DNA of 64,000 nt, from the NCBI RefSeq assembly GCF_014637795.1, contig NZ_BMFD01000001.1, positions 538,523 through 602,522 on the forward strand. Reading direction: 5' to 3'. A model generated the notes under the pieces. It made no database searches, was not told the DNA's origin, and saw nothing but the letters and a program-made list of their open reading frames with translations. The DNA is from Belliella aquatica (GTDB taxonomy: Bacteria > Bacteroidota > Bacteroidia > Cytophagales > Cyclobacteriaceae). This document shows positions 1 to 9,671 of this stretch, piece by piece (position 1 is the stretch's first letter; every line of letters begins with the position of its first letter). The translations under genes were made by a program, and so were the position numbers.

Positions 1-1
1 T

Positions 2-1525
2 ATTCGGTCTGATCTTTCTCAATCTCAGAAGGCAAGGAGTGAATTCAAAGAATTGTCAAAAGACAATGGCTTGATGATCTTTACTGGACAATCAGATATG
101 AATTTTTCATCGGATGTCCTTTGCTGTATGACCGGAAAAAGCATTGGTGATGCTGCTCAACTGATGTCTGAAAAAGGGGTTGGCTCTGTCATCATCATTG
201 ATGAAAACAAATTTCCTCTGGGAATCATCACAGATAAGGATCTTCGAAATAAAGTTGTAGCCAAAGGGCTGGCTTACACAACTCCTGTTGAGGAAATCAT
301 GACCACACCTGTAATTACTAAAAGTAAGGATGAAGGTTTTTCGAACCTCTACCTGACCATGATCAAAAACAGGCTCCATCACTTGATTTTCACCGAAGAT
401 GGTACGGCACAAAGTGCTGTAATTGGGATTTTGTCAGATCATGACATTTTACTTTCCCAAGGAAATAGCCCAGCTGTATTAATCAATGCTTTGATGAATA
501 CTTGGGATGTCAACGAAATGGCGAAAGTGAGAAATCGGGCTGAGCTTCTTTTGAAATACTATTTGGAAAATGAAGTGGCGATGGACTTTGTCGCAAATAT
601 CATTTCCGAAATCAATGACATCATCATTCAACGGGCCATTCAAATCGCCAAAAACAAAATTGATAAAGAATTTCCTGAAGCGTCAAAAGTAAAATTCTGC
701 TTCCTTTCTCTAGGAAGCGAAGGGAGAGAAGAGCAATTACTCCGTACTGATTTAGACAATGCTCTAGTTTACGAAGATGTTCCTAAAGAGCAGCAAGAGG
801 AGGTTCAAAAATACATGCTCTTGATAGCTGAAGATGTCATTGAGACTTTGCTGATTTGTGGCTTTCATCCATGCCCAGCAGATATGATGGCGAATAATCC
901 GAAATGGTGTCAGCCGATATCCGTTTGGAAACAATATTTTTCTAATTGGATCATCACGCCAAACCAAAAAGCGCTGATGCATGCCACTATCTTCTTTGAT
1001 TTTAGACCGATATTTGGGCACAAGGCATTGTCTGAAGAAATGACGGATCATATTTACAATGAAATTGCAGGGAAGACCATTTTCTTAAATTTCCTTGCCA
1101 AAAATGCACTGCTTAACCCAGCGCCTTTGGGTTTCTTTAGAAATTTTATCGTGGAGAAAACAGGCGAACACCGAGACAAATTTGACATCAAGTTGAGGGC
1201 GATGATGCCTTTGGCAGATATTGCGAGGATTTTGGTTTTGAGTCATCGCGTGGTGGGAATCAACAATACTTTCAAGCGATTTGAAAAAATGGCTGAGTTG
1301 GAGCCCAATCACCAAGAACTGATGCTCGAAGCAGGCAAAGCATATGAAATTCTGATGCGAATGCGTGCCATTGAAGGAATGCGCTCAGAGAGTGCAGGGA
1401 GGTATATTCAACCTGAGAGTTTGGGAAAATTGCAACGTCAGCTGTTGAAAAATACATTTGCTCCGATTGATGAATTGCAAAAAATCATGCGGGTGAGATT
1501 TCAATTAGACTACTTCAATAGCTGA
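2..1525 (+). CDS. CBS-domain / DUF294 nucleotidyltransferase-like protein (5' partial)
   Basis: The frame is open to the left edge and the first possible start inside the window is only a TTG at 53, so the gene begins upstream. Numbering from that TTG, a CBS pair spans about residues 22-140 and a DUF294 nucleotidyltransferase domain follows. Its GSEGREEQ motif is at 221-228 and a TDxD pair at 232-235, the pattern of GlnD-type nucleotidyltransferases. A helical substrate-binding-like domain completes the C-terminus. Family members often carry an N-terminal cyclic-nucleotide-binding domain; here that part would lie outside the window. The next gene, an exonuclease, starts 1 nt after the stop, a pairing often seen near acetate or solute symporters. 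The substrate is unknown; a regulatory nucleotidyl transfer is inferred. Confidence 0.88.
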   Translation: MRSDLSQSQKARSEFKELSKDNGLMIFTGQSDMNFSSDVLCCMTGKSIGDAAQLMSEKGVGSVIIIDENKFPLGIITDKDLRNKVVAKGLAYTTPVEEIMTTPVITKSKDEGFSNLYLTMIKNRLHHLIFTEDGTAQSAVIGILSDHDILLSQGNSPAVLINALMNTWDVNEMAKVRNRAELLLKYYLENEVAMDFVANIISEINDIIIQRAIQIAKNKIDKEFPEASKVKFCFLSLGSEGREEQLLRTDLDNALVYEDVPKEQQEEVQKYMLLIAEDVIETLLICGFHPCPADMMANNPKWCQPISVWKQYFSNWIITPNQKALMHATIFFDFRPIFGHKALSEEMTDHIYNEIAGKTIFLNFLAKNALLNPAPLGFFRNFIVEKTGEHRDKFDIKLRAMMPLADIARILVLSHRVVGINNTFKRFEKMAELEPNHQELMLEAGKAYEILMRMRAIEGMRSESAGRYIQPESLGKLQRQLLKNTFAPIDELQKIMRVRFQLDYFNS

Positions 1526-1526
1526 T

Positions 1527-2201
1527 ATGGGATGGTTTGATTTTTTGTCTAAAAAGAAAGTTTCTAAATATGATTTTGTCTTGGAATATGAGGCATTGTT
1601 TGAAAAAAGGATTCCCAAATTGCGGCCAGTCTCCCAATTGAGATTCGCTGTATTAGATACCGAAACGACAGGTTTGGACACCAAAAAAGACTACGTGGTT
1701 TCATTTGGGGCGATTGCAGTAAAGGATTATCGAATGCTTGTCAATCAAAGTATAGAAACTTACTTGGACGCACCAATGCAAAAAGAAGCTTCTTTGAAAG
1801 TCCATGAAATACTCTATCCCGTTGGCGTAACTCCACTCAAAGATTTTGCAGAAGACTTATTAAAGTTTGTAGGGAATGACATTATTGTTGGTCACCATAT
1901 TGGTTTTGACCTAGGGATGCTCGAGAAAATTATGGTTAATTTCGGATTAGAGAATTTTCTTAATCCTGTGATTGATACCCATGCTTTGGCCATCCGTTTG
2001 GAGAAGGGACCGCATTATGATCCAAGAATGGGAAAGCCCAGAGAATATTCTCTAGATGCTCTTTGTGAGCGTTACGGTATAGCATTGGATGACCGACACA
2101 CTGCAGCAGGGGATGCATTTTTGACTGCCCAACTATTGATGAAACTGCTCAAACTTGCTGAGAAAAAAGGGATTAAGGATTTTGGGGAGTTAATGAAGTA
2201 G
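1527..2201 (+). CDS. 3'-5' exonuclease, DnaQ/PolC epsilon-like
   Basis: This 224-residue protein has the three exonuclease motifs of the DEDDh family. Exo I is DTETTGLD (D44, E46), Exo II is in HHIGFD (D128), and Exo III is HTAAGD (H191, D196). It has no polymerase or helicase domain, so it is a stand-alone exonuclease rather than a replication subunit. It starts 1 nt after the DUF294 nucleotidyltransferase stop and is almost certainly co-transcribed with it. The pair is a known conserved neighbourhood, but the joint role is not established. No clear terminator follows. Confidence 0.9.
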   Translation: MGWFDFLSKKKVSKYDFVLEYEALFEKRIPKLRPVSQLRFAVLDTETTGLDTKKDYVVSFGAIAVKDYRMLVNQSIETYLDAPMQKEASLKVHEILYPVGVTPLKDFAEDLLKFVGNDIIVGHHIGFDLGMLEKIMVNFGLENFLNPVIDTHALAIRLEKGPHYDPRMGKPREYSLDALCERYGIALDDRHTAAGDAFLTAQLLMKLLKLAEKKGIKDFGELMK

Positions 2202-2397
2202 CGAGTAGCAATTTAATTGTTTGTTATTGTTAGAAATAACTTTTTGTGTGTTTGATACCGAAAAATGATTTTTAGTAATGCATTCACTTTATTTCTTTAA
2301 TTCAAGAGTCCTAAATAAAAATTATTTTTTATTGAGATAAATTTGACTTTTTTATAAATAATGAATTATTTCGATAGTCTTTAAACTTGGTATATTT

Positions 2398-2925
2398 ATG
2401 ACCTTTGCAACTCTTCGCCCTTTTTTGGTTTTTTCCGTTTCATTAATGCTTCTGCTTTCTTGTAGTAAAAAAGAAGATCTAGATCCTGATTTGGAAACAG
2501 ACACTCAAAGTGAGAATGATCGGATTATTTTGGAATCCTTCACTCATGGGGAGTTTTTTAGCCAAATGAAATCTTTCGAAGACGTGGATTGTGAAGCCTA
2601 TTGCATTATTGATTCACCTGAATCTTGGGTTATGAAAGAAAGCAATCACAGGTTTAATGCACAGTTTTCGATAGACTTGAAAATTTATAATACACCAACC
2701 GACATTATCTATGCCTTTCATATCAAGGCAGGAAATAATAGCAGGCCTGTCATCGGGACTATCAATGGCCAAACTGTGAATGCTGCAACCTATGAATTGA
2801 AGATCCCCAAAGAAACTGATTGGAGTACATGTGAGTTGATTGAAAATCAATTTACCGTGACTAGAGGTGCAGGAAATCCTCTCGTAATCAATGCATCATA
2901 TCATTTATTTGAAAAATGCAAATAA
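2398..2925 (+). CDS. Hypothetical lipoprotein
   Basis: I do not recognise the family. The 175-residue product begins with a hydrophobic segment ending in a lipobox (LLSC, Cys22) followed by acidic residues, so it should be exported and lipid-anchored. The mature part is probably a small beta-rich domain with four further cysteines. It stands alone between the exonuclease and a terminator shared with glyS. A TATATTTA box overlaps the chosen ATG. No good later start preserves the signal peptide, so I keep this start. Confidence 0.7.
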   Translation: MTFATLRPFLVFSVSLMLLLSCSKKEDLDPDLETDTQSENDRIILESFTHGEFFSQMKSFEDVDCEAYCIIDSPESWVMKESNHRFNAQFSIDLKIYNTPTDIIYAFHIKAGNNSRPVIGTINGQTVNAATYELKIPKETDWSTCELIENQFTVTRGAGNPLVINASYHLFEKCK

Positions 2926-2985
2926 GGTTTTTCAAGTGTAATAATTGTGAAATCTAAATTCCAATACTATTTTAAAAGCATAGAA

Positions 2986-3022
2986 TAAAAAAGAGCAAGT
3001 CGGCCTGACTTGCTCTTTTTTT
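2986..3022. terminator. Bidirectional intrinsic terminator
   Basis: A 10-bp stem, AGAGCAAGTC pairing with GACTTGCTCT across a 3-nt loop, is flanked by an A-run on the left and a T-run on the right. It lies between two convergent genes and can serve both. Confidence 0.85.
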
Positions 3023-3052
3023 AACTTTTCAACTTTATTAATCTTTCAACCC

Positions 3053-4519
3053 TTAGATCTTCTCGAAAATCCGCCTAAAGCTACAAGCTTCAGCTAACCT
3101 TCCATGAAGTTCAGAGATAGCAACTCTTTCTTGCTCTGTGGTATCTCTGTGACGGATGGTAACGGTGTTGTCTTCGAGCGTTTGATGATCAACAGCGATG
3201 CAATATGGCGTACCGATCAAATCTTGACGAGCGTAGCGCTTTCCAATCGATGCAGCATCTTCATAAATAATATTGAAATCATACTTCAGGGCATCGAAGA
3301 TTTCTTTTCCTTTTTCTGGTAGGCCATCTTTCTTCGTTAATGGAAGTATAGCAGCTTTTACCGGTGCGATAGCTGGGTGGAATTTCAAGTAAGTTCTCTG
3401 CTTTCCTTCTACTTCTTCATCCACAAAGGCATTGCACAAAGTCATCAAAAATAACCTGTCTGCTCCGATAGAAGTTTCTACGACAAATGGGATATAATTT
3501 TGATTGATTTCTGGATCGAAATACTGTTGCTTCTTTTTAGAGAATTCCTGATGACTCTTCAAGTCAAAGTCCGTTCTTGAGTGGATTCCTTCTATTTCTT
3601 TGAAACCAAATGGGAATTGGTATTCAATATCCGTTGCCGCATTGGCATAATGGGCTAGCTTTTCATGGTCATGTCTTCTGAGTTTTTCCTGAGGAATACC
3701 CAAAGCCAAATGCCATTTCATTCTTGTTTCCGCCCACTGCTTGTACCATTCCAATTCAGAGCCTGGTCTTACAAAGAATTGCATTTCCATTTGTTCAAAT
3801 TCACGCATTCTGAAGATAAACTGACGGGCTACGATTTCATTTCTGAAAGCTTTACCGATCTGTGCAATTCCAAAAGGAACTTTCATTCGAGCAGTTTTCT
3901 GCACATTGAGGAAGTTCACAAAAATCCCTTGCGCCGTCTCTGGTCTCAGGTAGATTGTAGAAGAATCTTCAGCTACAGAACCAACCTGCGTAGAGAACAT
4001 TAAGTTAAACTGACGTACATCTGTCCAGTTGGTAGTTCCTGAAATAGGACATTTGATATCTTCATTAATGATCAAATCACGTACCCCTGCAAGGTCTTCT
4101 GCTTCCAAAAGTCTGCCCATGGCATTGAGTAATTCCTGTGCTCGTTCTTTGTCTCCTGCATTTTCATAAGAAGCAGCTTTGTCTTCGATCAGGACATCAG
4201 CACGGTATCTTTTTTTGGAATCCTTGTTGTCAATCATGGGATCGTTGAAGCTATCCACGTGACCTGAGGCTTTCCAAGTGGTCGGGTGCATAAAAATCGA
4301 TGCATCGATCCCAACGATGTTATCATTGAGACGCGTCATCGTCTCCCACCACAATCTTTTCAGGTTGTTTTTCAATTCTACCCCGTAGGCACCATAATCA
4401 TAAACAGCCTGTAAGCCGTCATAAATTTCGGATGAAGGGTACACAAATCCATACTCTTTAGCATGGGCAATTATATCTTTCAGTTGCGCGTTTTCCGCAG
4501 TTTGTTCATTTTTTGCCAT
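3053..4519 (-). CDS. glyS: Glycyl-tRNA synthetase (single-chain class II type)
   Basis: It charges tRNA-Gly with glycine in the cytoplasm. The 488-residue product is the alpha2 eukaryote/archaeal-like form usual in Bacteroidota, not the alpha-beta form. Visible class II features are the motif 2 region (FRNEIVARQFIFRMREFEQ), the acidic glycine-site segment and the C-terminal anticodon-binding domain (VTIRHRDT). A longer reading frame goes back to 4627, but its extra N-terminus is low-complexity and unlike the family. The ATG at 4519 (MAKNEQ) is preferred. A TAATTTTG box ends 5 nt before this ATG, suggesting a leaderless mRNA. Confidence 0.95.
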   Translation of the reverse strand: MAKNEQTAENAQLKDIIAHAKEYGFVYPSSEIYDGLQAVYDYGAYGVELKNNLKRLWWETMTRLNDNIVGIDASIFMHPTTWKASGHVDSFNDPMIDNKDSKKRYRADVLIEDKAASYENAGDKERAQELLNAMGRLLEAEDLAGVRDLIINEDIKCPISGTTNWTDVRQFNLMFSTQVGSVAEDSSTIYLRPETAQGIFVNFLNVQKTARMKVPFGIAQIGKAFRNEIVARQFIFRMREFEQMEMQFFVRPGSELEWYKQWAETRMKWHLALGIPQEKLRRHDHEKLAHYANAATDIEYQFPFGFKEIEGIHSRTDFDLKSHQEFSKKKQQYFDPEINQNYIPFVVETSIGADRLFLMTLCNAFVDEEVEGKQRTYLKFHPAIAPVKAAILPLTKKDGLPEKGKEIFDALKYDFNIIYEDAASIGKRYARQDLIGTPYCIAVDHQTLEDNTVTIRHRDTTEQERVAISELHGRLAEACSFRRIFEKI

Positions 4520-4524
4520 AGCCG

Positions 4525-4532
4525 CAAAATTA
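4525..4532 (-). promoter_or_regulatory. glyS -7 box, leaderless arrangement
   Basis: On the minus strand TAATTTTG matches the Bacteroidota -7 consensus TAnnTTTG exactly and is separated from the glyS ATG by CGGCT. Transcription would then start at or next to the ATG. No clear -33 TTTG is seen at the usual spacing. Confidence 0.5.
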
Positions 4533-5000
4533 ATGAAACTTATTGAGAATGGAGTTGAAAAATTGAAGCAATTGCAGGGTTTGATGTACCATGTACAAAG
4601 AACAATGTATTGAGTCTGCTCCATCAAGCCCTGCTTGAGTCATTGATTGGGTTTGACTTTTTACAATCCTGATTAAGTTCGACTCCGAAGGGGTCGTGGA
4701 GATCGTGCCGTCATTTCCTTCCACGTGTTTCACCTGTGGTTCCGCCACGGCGGAAAAGATATTGAGATGTTTGACCATTTCATAGTCTTCTGATTATCAA
4801 AATAAAAAATGAAGTGTTGAGAATTTTAAAATCCTGAAATGCCGATCTAACTTCCCAATCAATTGCGCAAGCCAACTTTTCAACCTTCCAACCTCCCAAC
4901 TTTGCAATCTTACAACCCTCCAATTCCACCCTCCGCCCCAAAGAATCTTTCCTTTTTTGGTCGATCTTTACCTAAAATAAAATTTATTTTTCACTAGAGT
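4533..5000. other. Gene-free region between divergent glyS and guaB
   Basis: I see no credible gene here; the one open frame on the minus strand has no recognisable composition. It contains a GC-rich inverted repeat (TTCCGCC AC GGCGGAA, about 4740-4755) and, at about 4845-4940, a tract of degenerate words such as CAACTTTTCAACC and CCAACCTCCC. The tract resembles the pieces near 3022-3050 and, reversed, near 49200-49230. Confidence 0.5.
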
Positions 5001-5024
5001 TGATTGACATTCAGAATTGTTTGT

Positions 5025-5032
5025 AACTTTAA
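5025..5032 (+). promoter_or_regulatory. Probable guaB -7 box
   Basis: TAACTTTA is a one-base variant of TAnnTTTG, with TTG elements upstream at 5001 and 5005 and a 32-nt gap to the guaB ATG. Confidence 0.35.
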
Positions 5033-5064
5033 CGTGCAAATAGGGTTACCTAACCAAATTTGCT

Positions 5065-6543
5065 ATGAACAGAAATTCCGATAAATTCCTTTTTGAGGCA
5101 CTCACGTACGATGACGTGCTTCTTGTCCCAGGATATTCCGAAGTCCTCCCGCGTGACACCAATACTTCCACCCAACTTACTAAGAACATCAGGCTGAATA
5201 TTCCTTTGGTTTCTGCTGCTATGGACACAGTTACCGAAGCTGAATTGGCAATTGCCATTGCGCTTGAAGGTGGACTAGGCTTCATTCATAAAAACATGTC
5301 GATTGAAAAGCAAGCTGCCCAAGTAAGGAAAGTAAAGCGTTCTCAATCAGGGATGATTTTAGATCCAATTACACTACATATTGATTCCAAAGTGCGTGAT
5401 GCTGAGAAAATCATGACTGAATTTCACATTGGTGGAATTCCTGTCGTAGATGAAAACAGAACCCTGATGGGAATCATCACCAACAGAGATTTGAGGTTTA
5501 TCAAAGATCCAAATCGAGACATCAAAGAAATTATGACCAAAGACAAGCTGATTACTGCGAAAGCAGGAATTACTTTGGAGGAAGCGGAAGAGATCTTGCA
5601 AGAATTCAAAATCGAAAAACTTCCTATCATCGATGATGAGAATAAGTTGACCGGATTGATTACTTACAAGGATATTCTAAAAAGAAGAGATAAGCCACAT
5701 GCTTGCAAAGATCAGTATGGTCGATTGAGAGTTGGTGCTGCTGTTGGTGTGACTGCTGATATCGTAGAGCGAGTTGAAGCATTGAAAAATGCTGGCGTTG
5801 ACGTAGTCTCTATAGACACGGCACACGGTCATTCCAAAGGTGTAATTGATACTTGTAGAAGAATCAAGGATGCATTCCCTGATTTGGATGTGATTGTAGG
5901 AAATATTGCAACTCCTGAAGCAGCGATTGCCTTGGCAGACGCTGGTGCTGATGCCGTTAAAGTGGGTGTTGGCCCAGGTAGTATTTGTACAACACGTGTA
6001 ATTGCAGGTGTTGGTGTGCCTCAGCTATCAGCGGTTTTCGAATGTGCAGAAGCTTTGAAAGGGAGAAATGTCCCTGTTATTGCAGATGGTGGAATTAGAT
6101 ATTCTGGTGATTTGGTGAAAGCGATAGCAGCGGGTGGAAGCTCGATTATGATTGGTTCACTATTAGCCGGAACAGAAGAAGCACCTGGAGAAATGATCAT
6201 TTTTGAGGGTAGAAAGTTCAAATCTTACCGAGGAATGGGTTCTTTAGAAGCTATGGAATCCGGTTCTAAAGACAGATATTTTCAAGATGCAGAAGATAAT
6301 ATCAAGAAGTTGGTACCTGAAGGAATCGTGGGTCGCGTTGCTTACAAAGGCTTGGTGCAGGAAGTTCTTTACCAATTGGTAGGAGGCCTACAAGCTGGGA
6401 TGGGCTATTGTGGAACAAAATCTATTGAAGACCTTCAGAAGGATGGGAAGTTTGTCAAAATTACCGCGGCAGGAGTGAAAGAATCACATCCACATGATAT
6501 CAGTATCACTAGAGAAGCTCCAAATTACTCAGCGAAAATGTAG
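5065..6543 (+). CDS. guaB: Inosine-5'-monophosphate dehydrogenase
   Basis: It oxidises IMP to XMP with NAD+, the committed step to GMP. At 492 residues it has the normal length. The (beta/alpha)8 barrel is interrupted by a CBS pair at about residues 95-210. The catalytic cysteine loop GPGSICTT is at 303-310 (Cys308). The flap and active-site signature follow (YRGMGS, and IVGRVAYKG near 425). It is a single-gene unit with its own strong terminator. Confidence 0.97.
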   Translation: MNRNSDKFLFEALTYDDVLLVPGYSEVLPRDTNTSTQLTKNIRLNIPLVSAAMDTVTEAELAIAIALEGGLGFIHKNMSIEKQAAQVRKVKRSQSGMILDPITLHIDSKVRDAEKIMTEFHIGGIPVVDENRTLMGIITNRDLRFIKDPNRDIKEIMTKDKLITAKAGITLEEAEEILQEFKIEKLPIIDDENKLTGLITYKDILKRRDKPHACKDQYGRLRVGAAVGVTADIVERVEALKNAGVDVVSIDTAHGHSKGVIDTCRRIKDAFPDLDVIVGNIATPEAAIALADAGADAVKVGVGPGSICTTRVIAGVGVPQLSAVFECAEALKGRNVPVIADGGIRYSGDLVKAIAAGGSSIMIGSLLAGTEEAPGEMIIFEGRKFKSYRGMGSLEAMESGSKDRYFQDAEDNIKKLVPEGIVGRVAYKGLVQEVLYQLVGGLQAGMGYCGTKSIEDLQKDGKFVKITAAGVKESHPHDISITREAPNYSAKM

Positions 6544-6563
6544 CCAATAGACAAGATATTTTA

Positions 6564-6610
6564 AAAAAAAAGGTCTCCAAGATTTTCACATCTTGGAGAC
6601 CTTTTTTTAT
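6564..6610. terminator. Bidirectional intrinsic terminator after guaB
   Basis: A perfect 13-bp stem (AGGTCTCCAAGAT with ATCTTGGAGACCT, 6-nt loop) lies between an A-run and a T-run. It serves guaB on the plus strand and could also end the M16 protease transcript on the minus strand. Confidence 0.92.
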
Positions 6611-6667
6611 TAATCCGCTTGCTTACTAGTAGCTACTTAAAGGATTGATTTTATAATATTTCCATCA

Positions 6668-6710
6668 TCAGGTGTCAGTGGACCGTCGACTATTGACAGT
6701 TTAGTTTGAC
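6668..6710 (-). repeat. GTCAA/GGTCCAC degenerate intergenic repeat, copy 1
   Basis: Read on the minus strand, a stretch of short words (TGTCAA, GTCGAC, ACGGTCCAC, TGACAC) resembles the plus-strand stretch at about 39440-39500. Over 23 aligned bases the two copies agree at 17. Both lie in intergenic DNA next to terminators. Confidence 0.4.
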
Positions 6711-6768
6711 CTTGCCTGAATTTGGTTTACACATGAGTGTCTAGTATCATCACAGATTTTCAAATTCC

Positions 6769-9567
6769 CTATTTAGCTGGATATTTTTCAATAACAAGAA
6801 GATTCTCTTTCTGCAAGTAGGTTTTTGCAGCAGCTTGGATTCTTTCAGGAGTTACCGCATCGATTGAAGCTTTACCATCCAAAATTACATCCCAAGGAAG
6901 TTCATAGTTCCTTACAGTTGACATTTGAGAGTTCCAGTAATTGTTACGCTTCAAGTTTTCTTCGTAAGCAATTCTTCTTTTCTCTTTCACCTTGTTCAAA
7001 TCTTCTTCCGTAGGACCGTTTTCTTGGATTTTTTTCACTTCAGCTAGAGCAGCTTCCGAAAGTCTATCCACCATATCTGGGCTACAAGGGAATTGGATTG
7101 AGAAGCTGAAGCTACCAACAGGTTGAATCCCCATACTTCCACCAGCACCTACACCATAAACACCACCGATTTCTTCTCTAAGATTTTCAATCAATTTAAT
7201 CGTCAAAATCTCACCTAGATAACTGATATCAGACGCCTTCTTACGGTCATATTCTGTTTCGCCAGAGAAAAACATAATTACTTGACTTTTCTCGTCAGTA
7301 CCTACTTCGATTCTTTCTTCTCGACCTCTTGGGGCTCTGATTCCTAAATCTACATAATTGTCTTTTTTACTTACATCGCCAGGAAGACTTCCGATATATT
7401 GTTCTAATAATGGCACGAAAGTATTCATGTCAATATTTCCGGTGAAGAAGAATTCAAAGTTAGCTGCATTTGAGAACCTGTCCTTGAAGATTTCAATTCC
7501 TCTGTCCACATTTATTTTATCATAATCCTCCGGGTTTACAATACCAAGTGCTCTTGGATTGCCATTAGCGATAATTTGATTCAACTGCTTCGAAAACTGA
7601 TAATCAGGATTTGCTTGTGCACTTTCCAATTGAGATTTTTGGTTGGTTACATATACTTGGTACAATTCCGTATCTTTTCTTGGCTTCGTAAAGTATAAAT
7701 GCATCAATTGGAATGCGGTTTCCAAATCTTTTGGAGAAGCAATACCCGAGATAGTTTGACTATAGTTCCCAATATTTGGCGTGATTGAAACTGTTTTACC
7801 AGAAAGTACTTTTCTCAAGTCTGTAGGAGAGAATTCACCCACACCCATGACATTCACCATTACGCCAGCATTACTAGCCGTCAAGTGATCTTCTTCTGAA
7901 TAAAGTGAGGTTCCACCTTTTCCTGATGCAGAAATAAGAATCTCATCATTTTTGAAGTCAGTCACTTTTACAAAAACCTTTGCGCCATTTGATAAAGTCA
8001 ATTCTTGGACACCAACTTCGTCAATGGAATTTTTTGAAACAACTTTACCTGCTGCAGGAAGATTAGTGATAAGGTCTTCAGCTAAAAGTTTTTCTTCATA
8101 AGCCGTAATCGGCATTTTATCCACTGCATTGATCAAGGCTAAAACCCCATCTTCCGAAGGTAGATTCGCTTTTTCTTTTTCTGGTGCGATAATCACCACA
8201 ACGCGGTTTTCATCTCTTACCAATTCTTTTGCGAGTGCATTGATTTCAGCAACAGTAATCTGTGGTAGAATTTCTTTGTAGAATTCATATTTCCACATTT
8301 GACTTTCTGCAAAGCTGCCACTCAGATAATGCTGAACATATCTTCCCACGATTGAACCAGACTCTGCTTTGTCCATTTCTTTGGAGGCTCTTTCTGCACT
8401 GTTCAAGATGATTTTCTTGACACGCTCAAGTTCACCCTCGGTAAAGCCGTACTGAGCAACTCTTTCATTTTCTAAAATCAAGGCTGTCAAGCCTGCATCC
8501 ACTTTACCAGGAGTTACCGCCGCAGAGGCAGAGAAATAATCCATTTCTCTAACAAAATTCCCATACCCAGTACCGGCATAGATAAATGGAGCATCAGGTT
8601 TTTGTCTGATTTCGTCTAATCTTTGATTGAGCATGCCACTGTAAAGTGTACGCTTCAAAGAATTTTTGTAGTCCTCTTTGGTCTCTGAAGGAAGCGCAGG
8701 ATGCTTGTAATAAAGTTGAAGTTGGATGCCAGGGGCTTCCGCATCTGTCGCGATAGTTACAAATGTTTCTTTATGTTGTGGTACTGGGAAGCTTTCTCTT
8801 GGCTTTGCATTGGCTGGATTTTCCATCTCGCCAAAATATTCCTTAATCAATGCCTCAAGCTTATCAGGATCTTCATCCCCAACTGCAATCACAGCCATCA
8901 AATCTGGTCTGTACCAATCTCTGTAAAATCTTCTGATTGTTTCGTATTCGAAATTCTCTACAACTTCCATCTTTCCAATAGGAAGACGGTCTGCATATTT
9001 GCTATCGTGTAATAACACCGGCAAAAATTGATCACGGATCCTTTGGCTGTAGCCTTGGCCTGTTCTCCATTCTTCCACGATAATACCACGCTCGCCGTCG
9101 ATATCTTCTTCTTTCATCAAAACACCATTTGCCCAATCCGCTAATACAAGGAAGCCTTTTCTCAAAATCTCCTCATCTTCAGAAGGAATTGGCAAAATAT
9201 AAACGGTCTCGTCAAATCCAGTGTAAGCATTCAAATCTCCACCAAATGAAACACCAATGGATTGTAAATAACTTACCAGCTCATTTTTTTCAAAGTTTTT
9301 GCTTCCGTTGAAAGCCATGTGCTCTGTAAAATGCGCTAGTCCTGCTTGATCATCATCTTCTAGGATGGAACCTGCATTCACAGCAAGCCTCAATTCCACT
9401 TTTTTCTCAGGTTTAGGATTTTGTTGCACGTAGTAAGTCAAGCCATTGGCCAGCTTACCTGTCCTCACTCGAGGGTCTAGTGGTACCTTTTGGTCGGATT
9501 GAGCAAAAGCTGAAAAGCTGCTTCCGAACCAAATGACCATTAAAATAATAATCTTTGTATTTTTCAT
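6769..9567 (-). CDS. Secreted M16 (pitrilysin/insulinase) zinc peptidase
   Basis: The 932-residue product has a signal peptide ending near FAQS (residues 22-24) and two M16 halves. The inverted zinc motif HFTEH is at 79-83, with the downstream conserved glutamate in the GERGIIVEEW segment (158-167), so the N-terminal half is catalytic. The C-terminal half (from about 510) is the usual inactive partner with the R/Y substrate-binding type sequence (GVYGVGAGG). It probably degrades peptides in the periplasm. It is preceded on the same strand by rlmH at a distance of 104 bp, so co-transcription is possible. Confidence 0.93.
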   Translation of the reverse strand: MKNTKIIILMVIWFGSSFSAFAQSDQKVPLDPRVRTGKLANGLTYYVQQNPKPEKKVELRLAVNAGSILEDDDQAGLAHFTEHMAFNGSKNFEKNELVSYLQSIGVSFGGDLNAYTGFDETVYILPIPSEDEEILRKGFLVLADWANGVLMKEEDIDGERGIIVEEWRTGQGYSQRIRDQFLPVLLHDSKYADRLPIGKMEVVENFEYETIRRFYRDWYRPDLMAVIAVGDEDPDKLEALIKEYFGEMENPANAKPRESFPVPQHKETFVTIATDAEAPGIQLQLYYKHPALPSETKEDYKNSLKRTLYSGMLNQRLDEIRQKPDAPFIYAGTGYGNFVREMDYFSASAAVTPGKVDAGLTALILENERVAQYGFTEGELERVKKIILNSAERASKEMDKAESGSIVGRYVQHYLSGSFAESQMWKYEFYKEILPQITVAEINALAKELVRDENRVVVIIAPEKEKANLPSEDGVLALINAVDKMPITAYEEKLLAEDLITNLPAAGKVVSKNSIDEVGVQELTLSNGAKVFVKVTDFKNDEILISASGKGGTSLYSEEDHLTASNAGVMVNVMGVGEFSPTDLRKVLSGKTVSITPNIGNYSQTISGIASPKDLETAFQLMHLYFTKPRKDTELYQVYVTNQKSQLESAQANPDYQFSKQLNQIIANGNPRALGIVNPEDYDKINVDRGIEIFKDRFSNAANFEFFFTGNIDMNTFVPLLEQYIGSLPGDVSKKDNYVDLGIRAPRGREERIEVGTDEKSQVIMFFSGETEYDRKKASDISYLGEILTIKLIENLREEIGGVYGVGAGGSMGIQPVGSFSFSIQFPCSPDMVDRLSEAALAEVKKIQENGPTEEDLNKVKEKRRIAYEENLKRNNYWNSQMSTVRNYELPWDVILDGKASIDAVTPERIQAAAKTYLQKENLLVIEKYPAK

Positions 9568-9671
9568 TCTATATCTATTTATTTTATTGCGATGTAAGCT
9601 AATAAAATTTAATTAGTTTAGAATGATGACTTTGTGAAAAGTTGTTAATTAATATTGTTTTAATATCATTT

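Noticed and set aside
2391-2398. TATATTTA as promoter of the small lipoprotein
   Set aside because: It overlaps the ATG, so transcription from it would start inside the gene and cut the signal peptide.
4530-4778. 82-codon minus-strand frame between glyS and guaB
   Set aside because: It has no recognisable protein-like pattern, overlaps the glyS promoter and contains the GC-rich palindrome; more likely non-coding.
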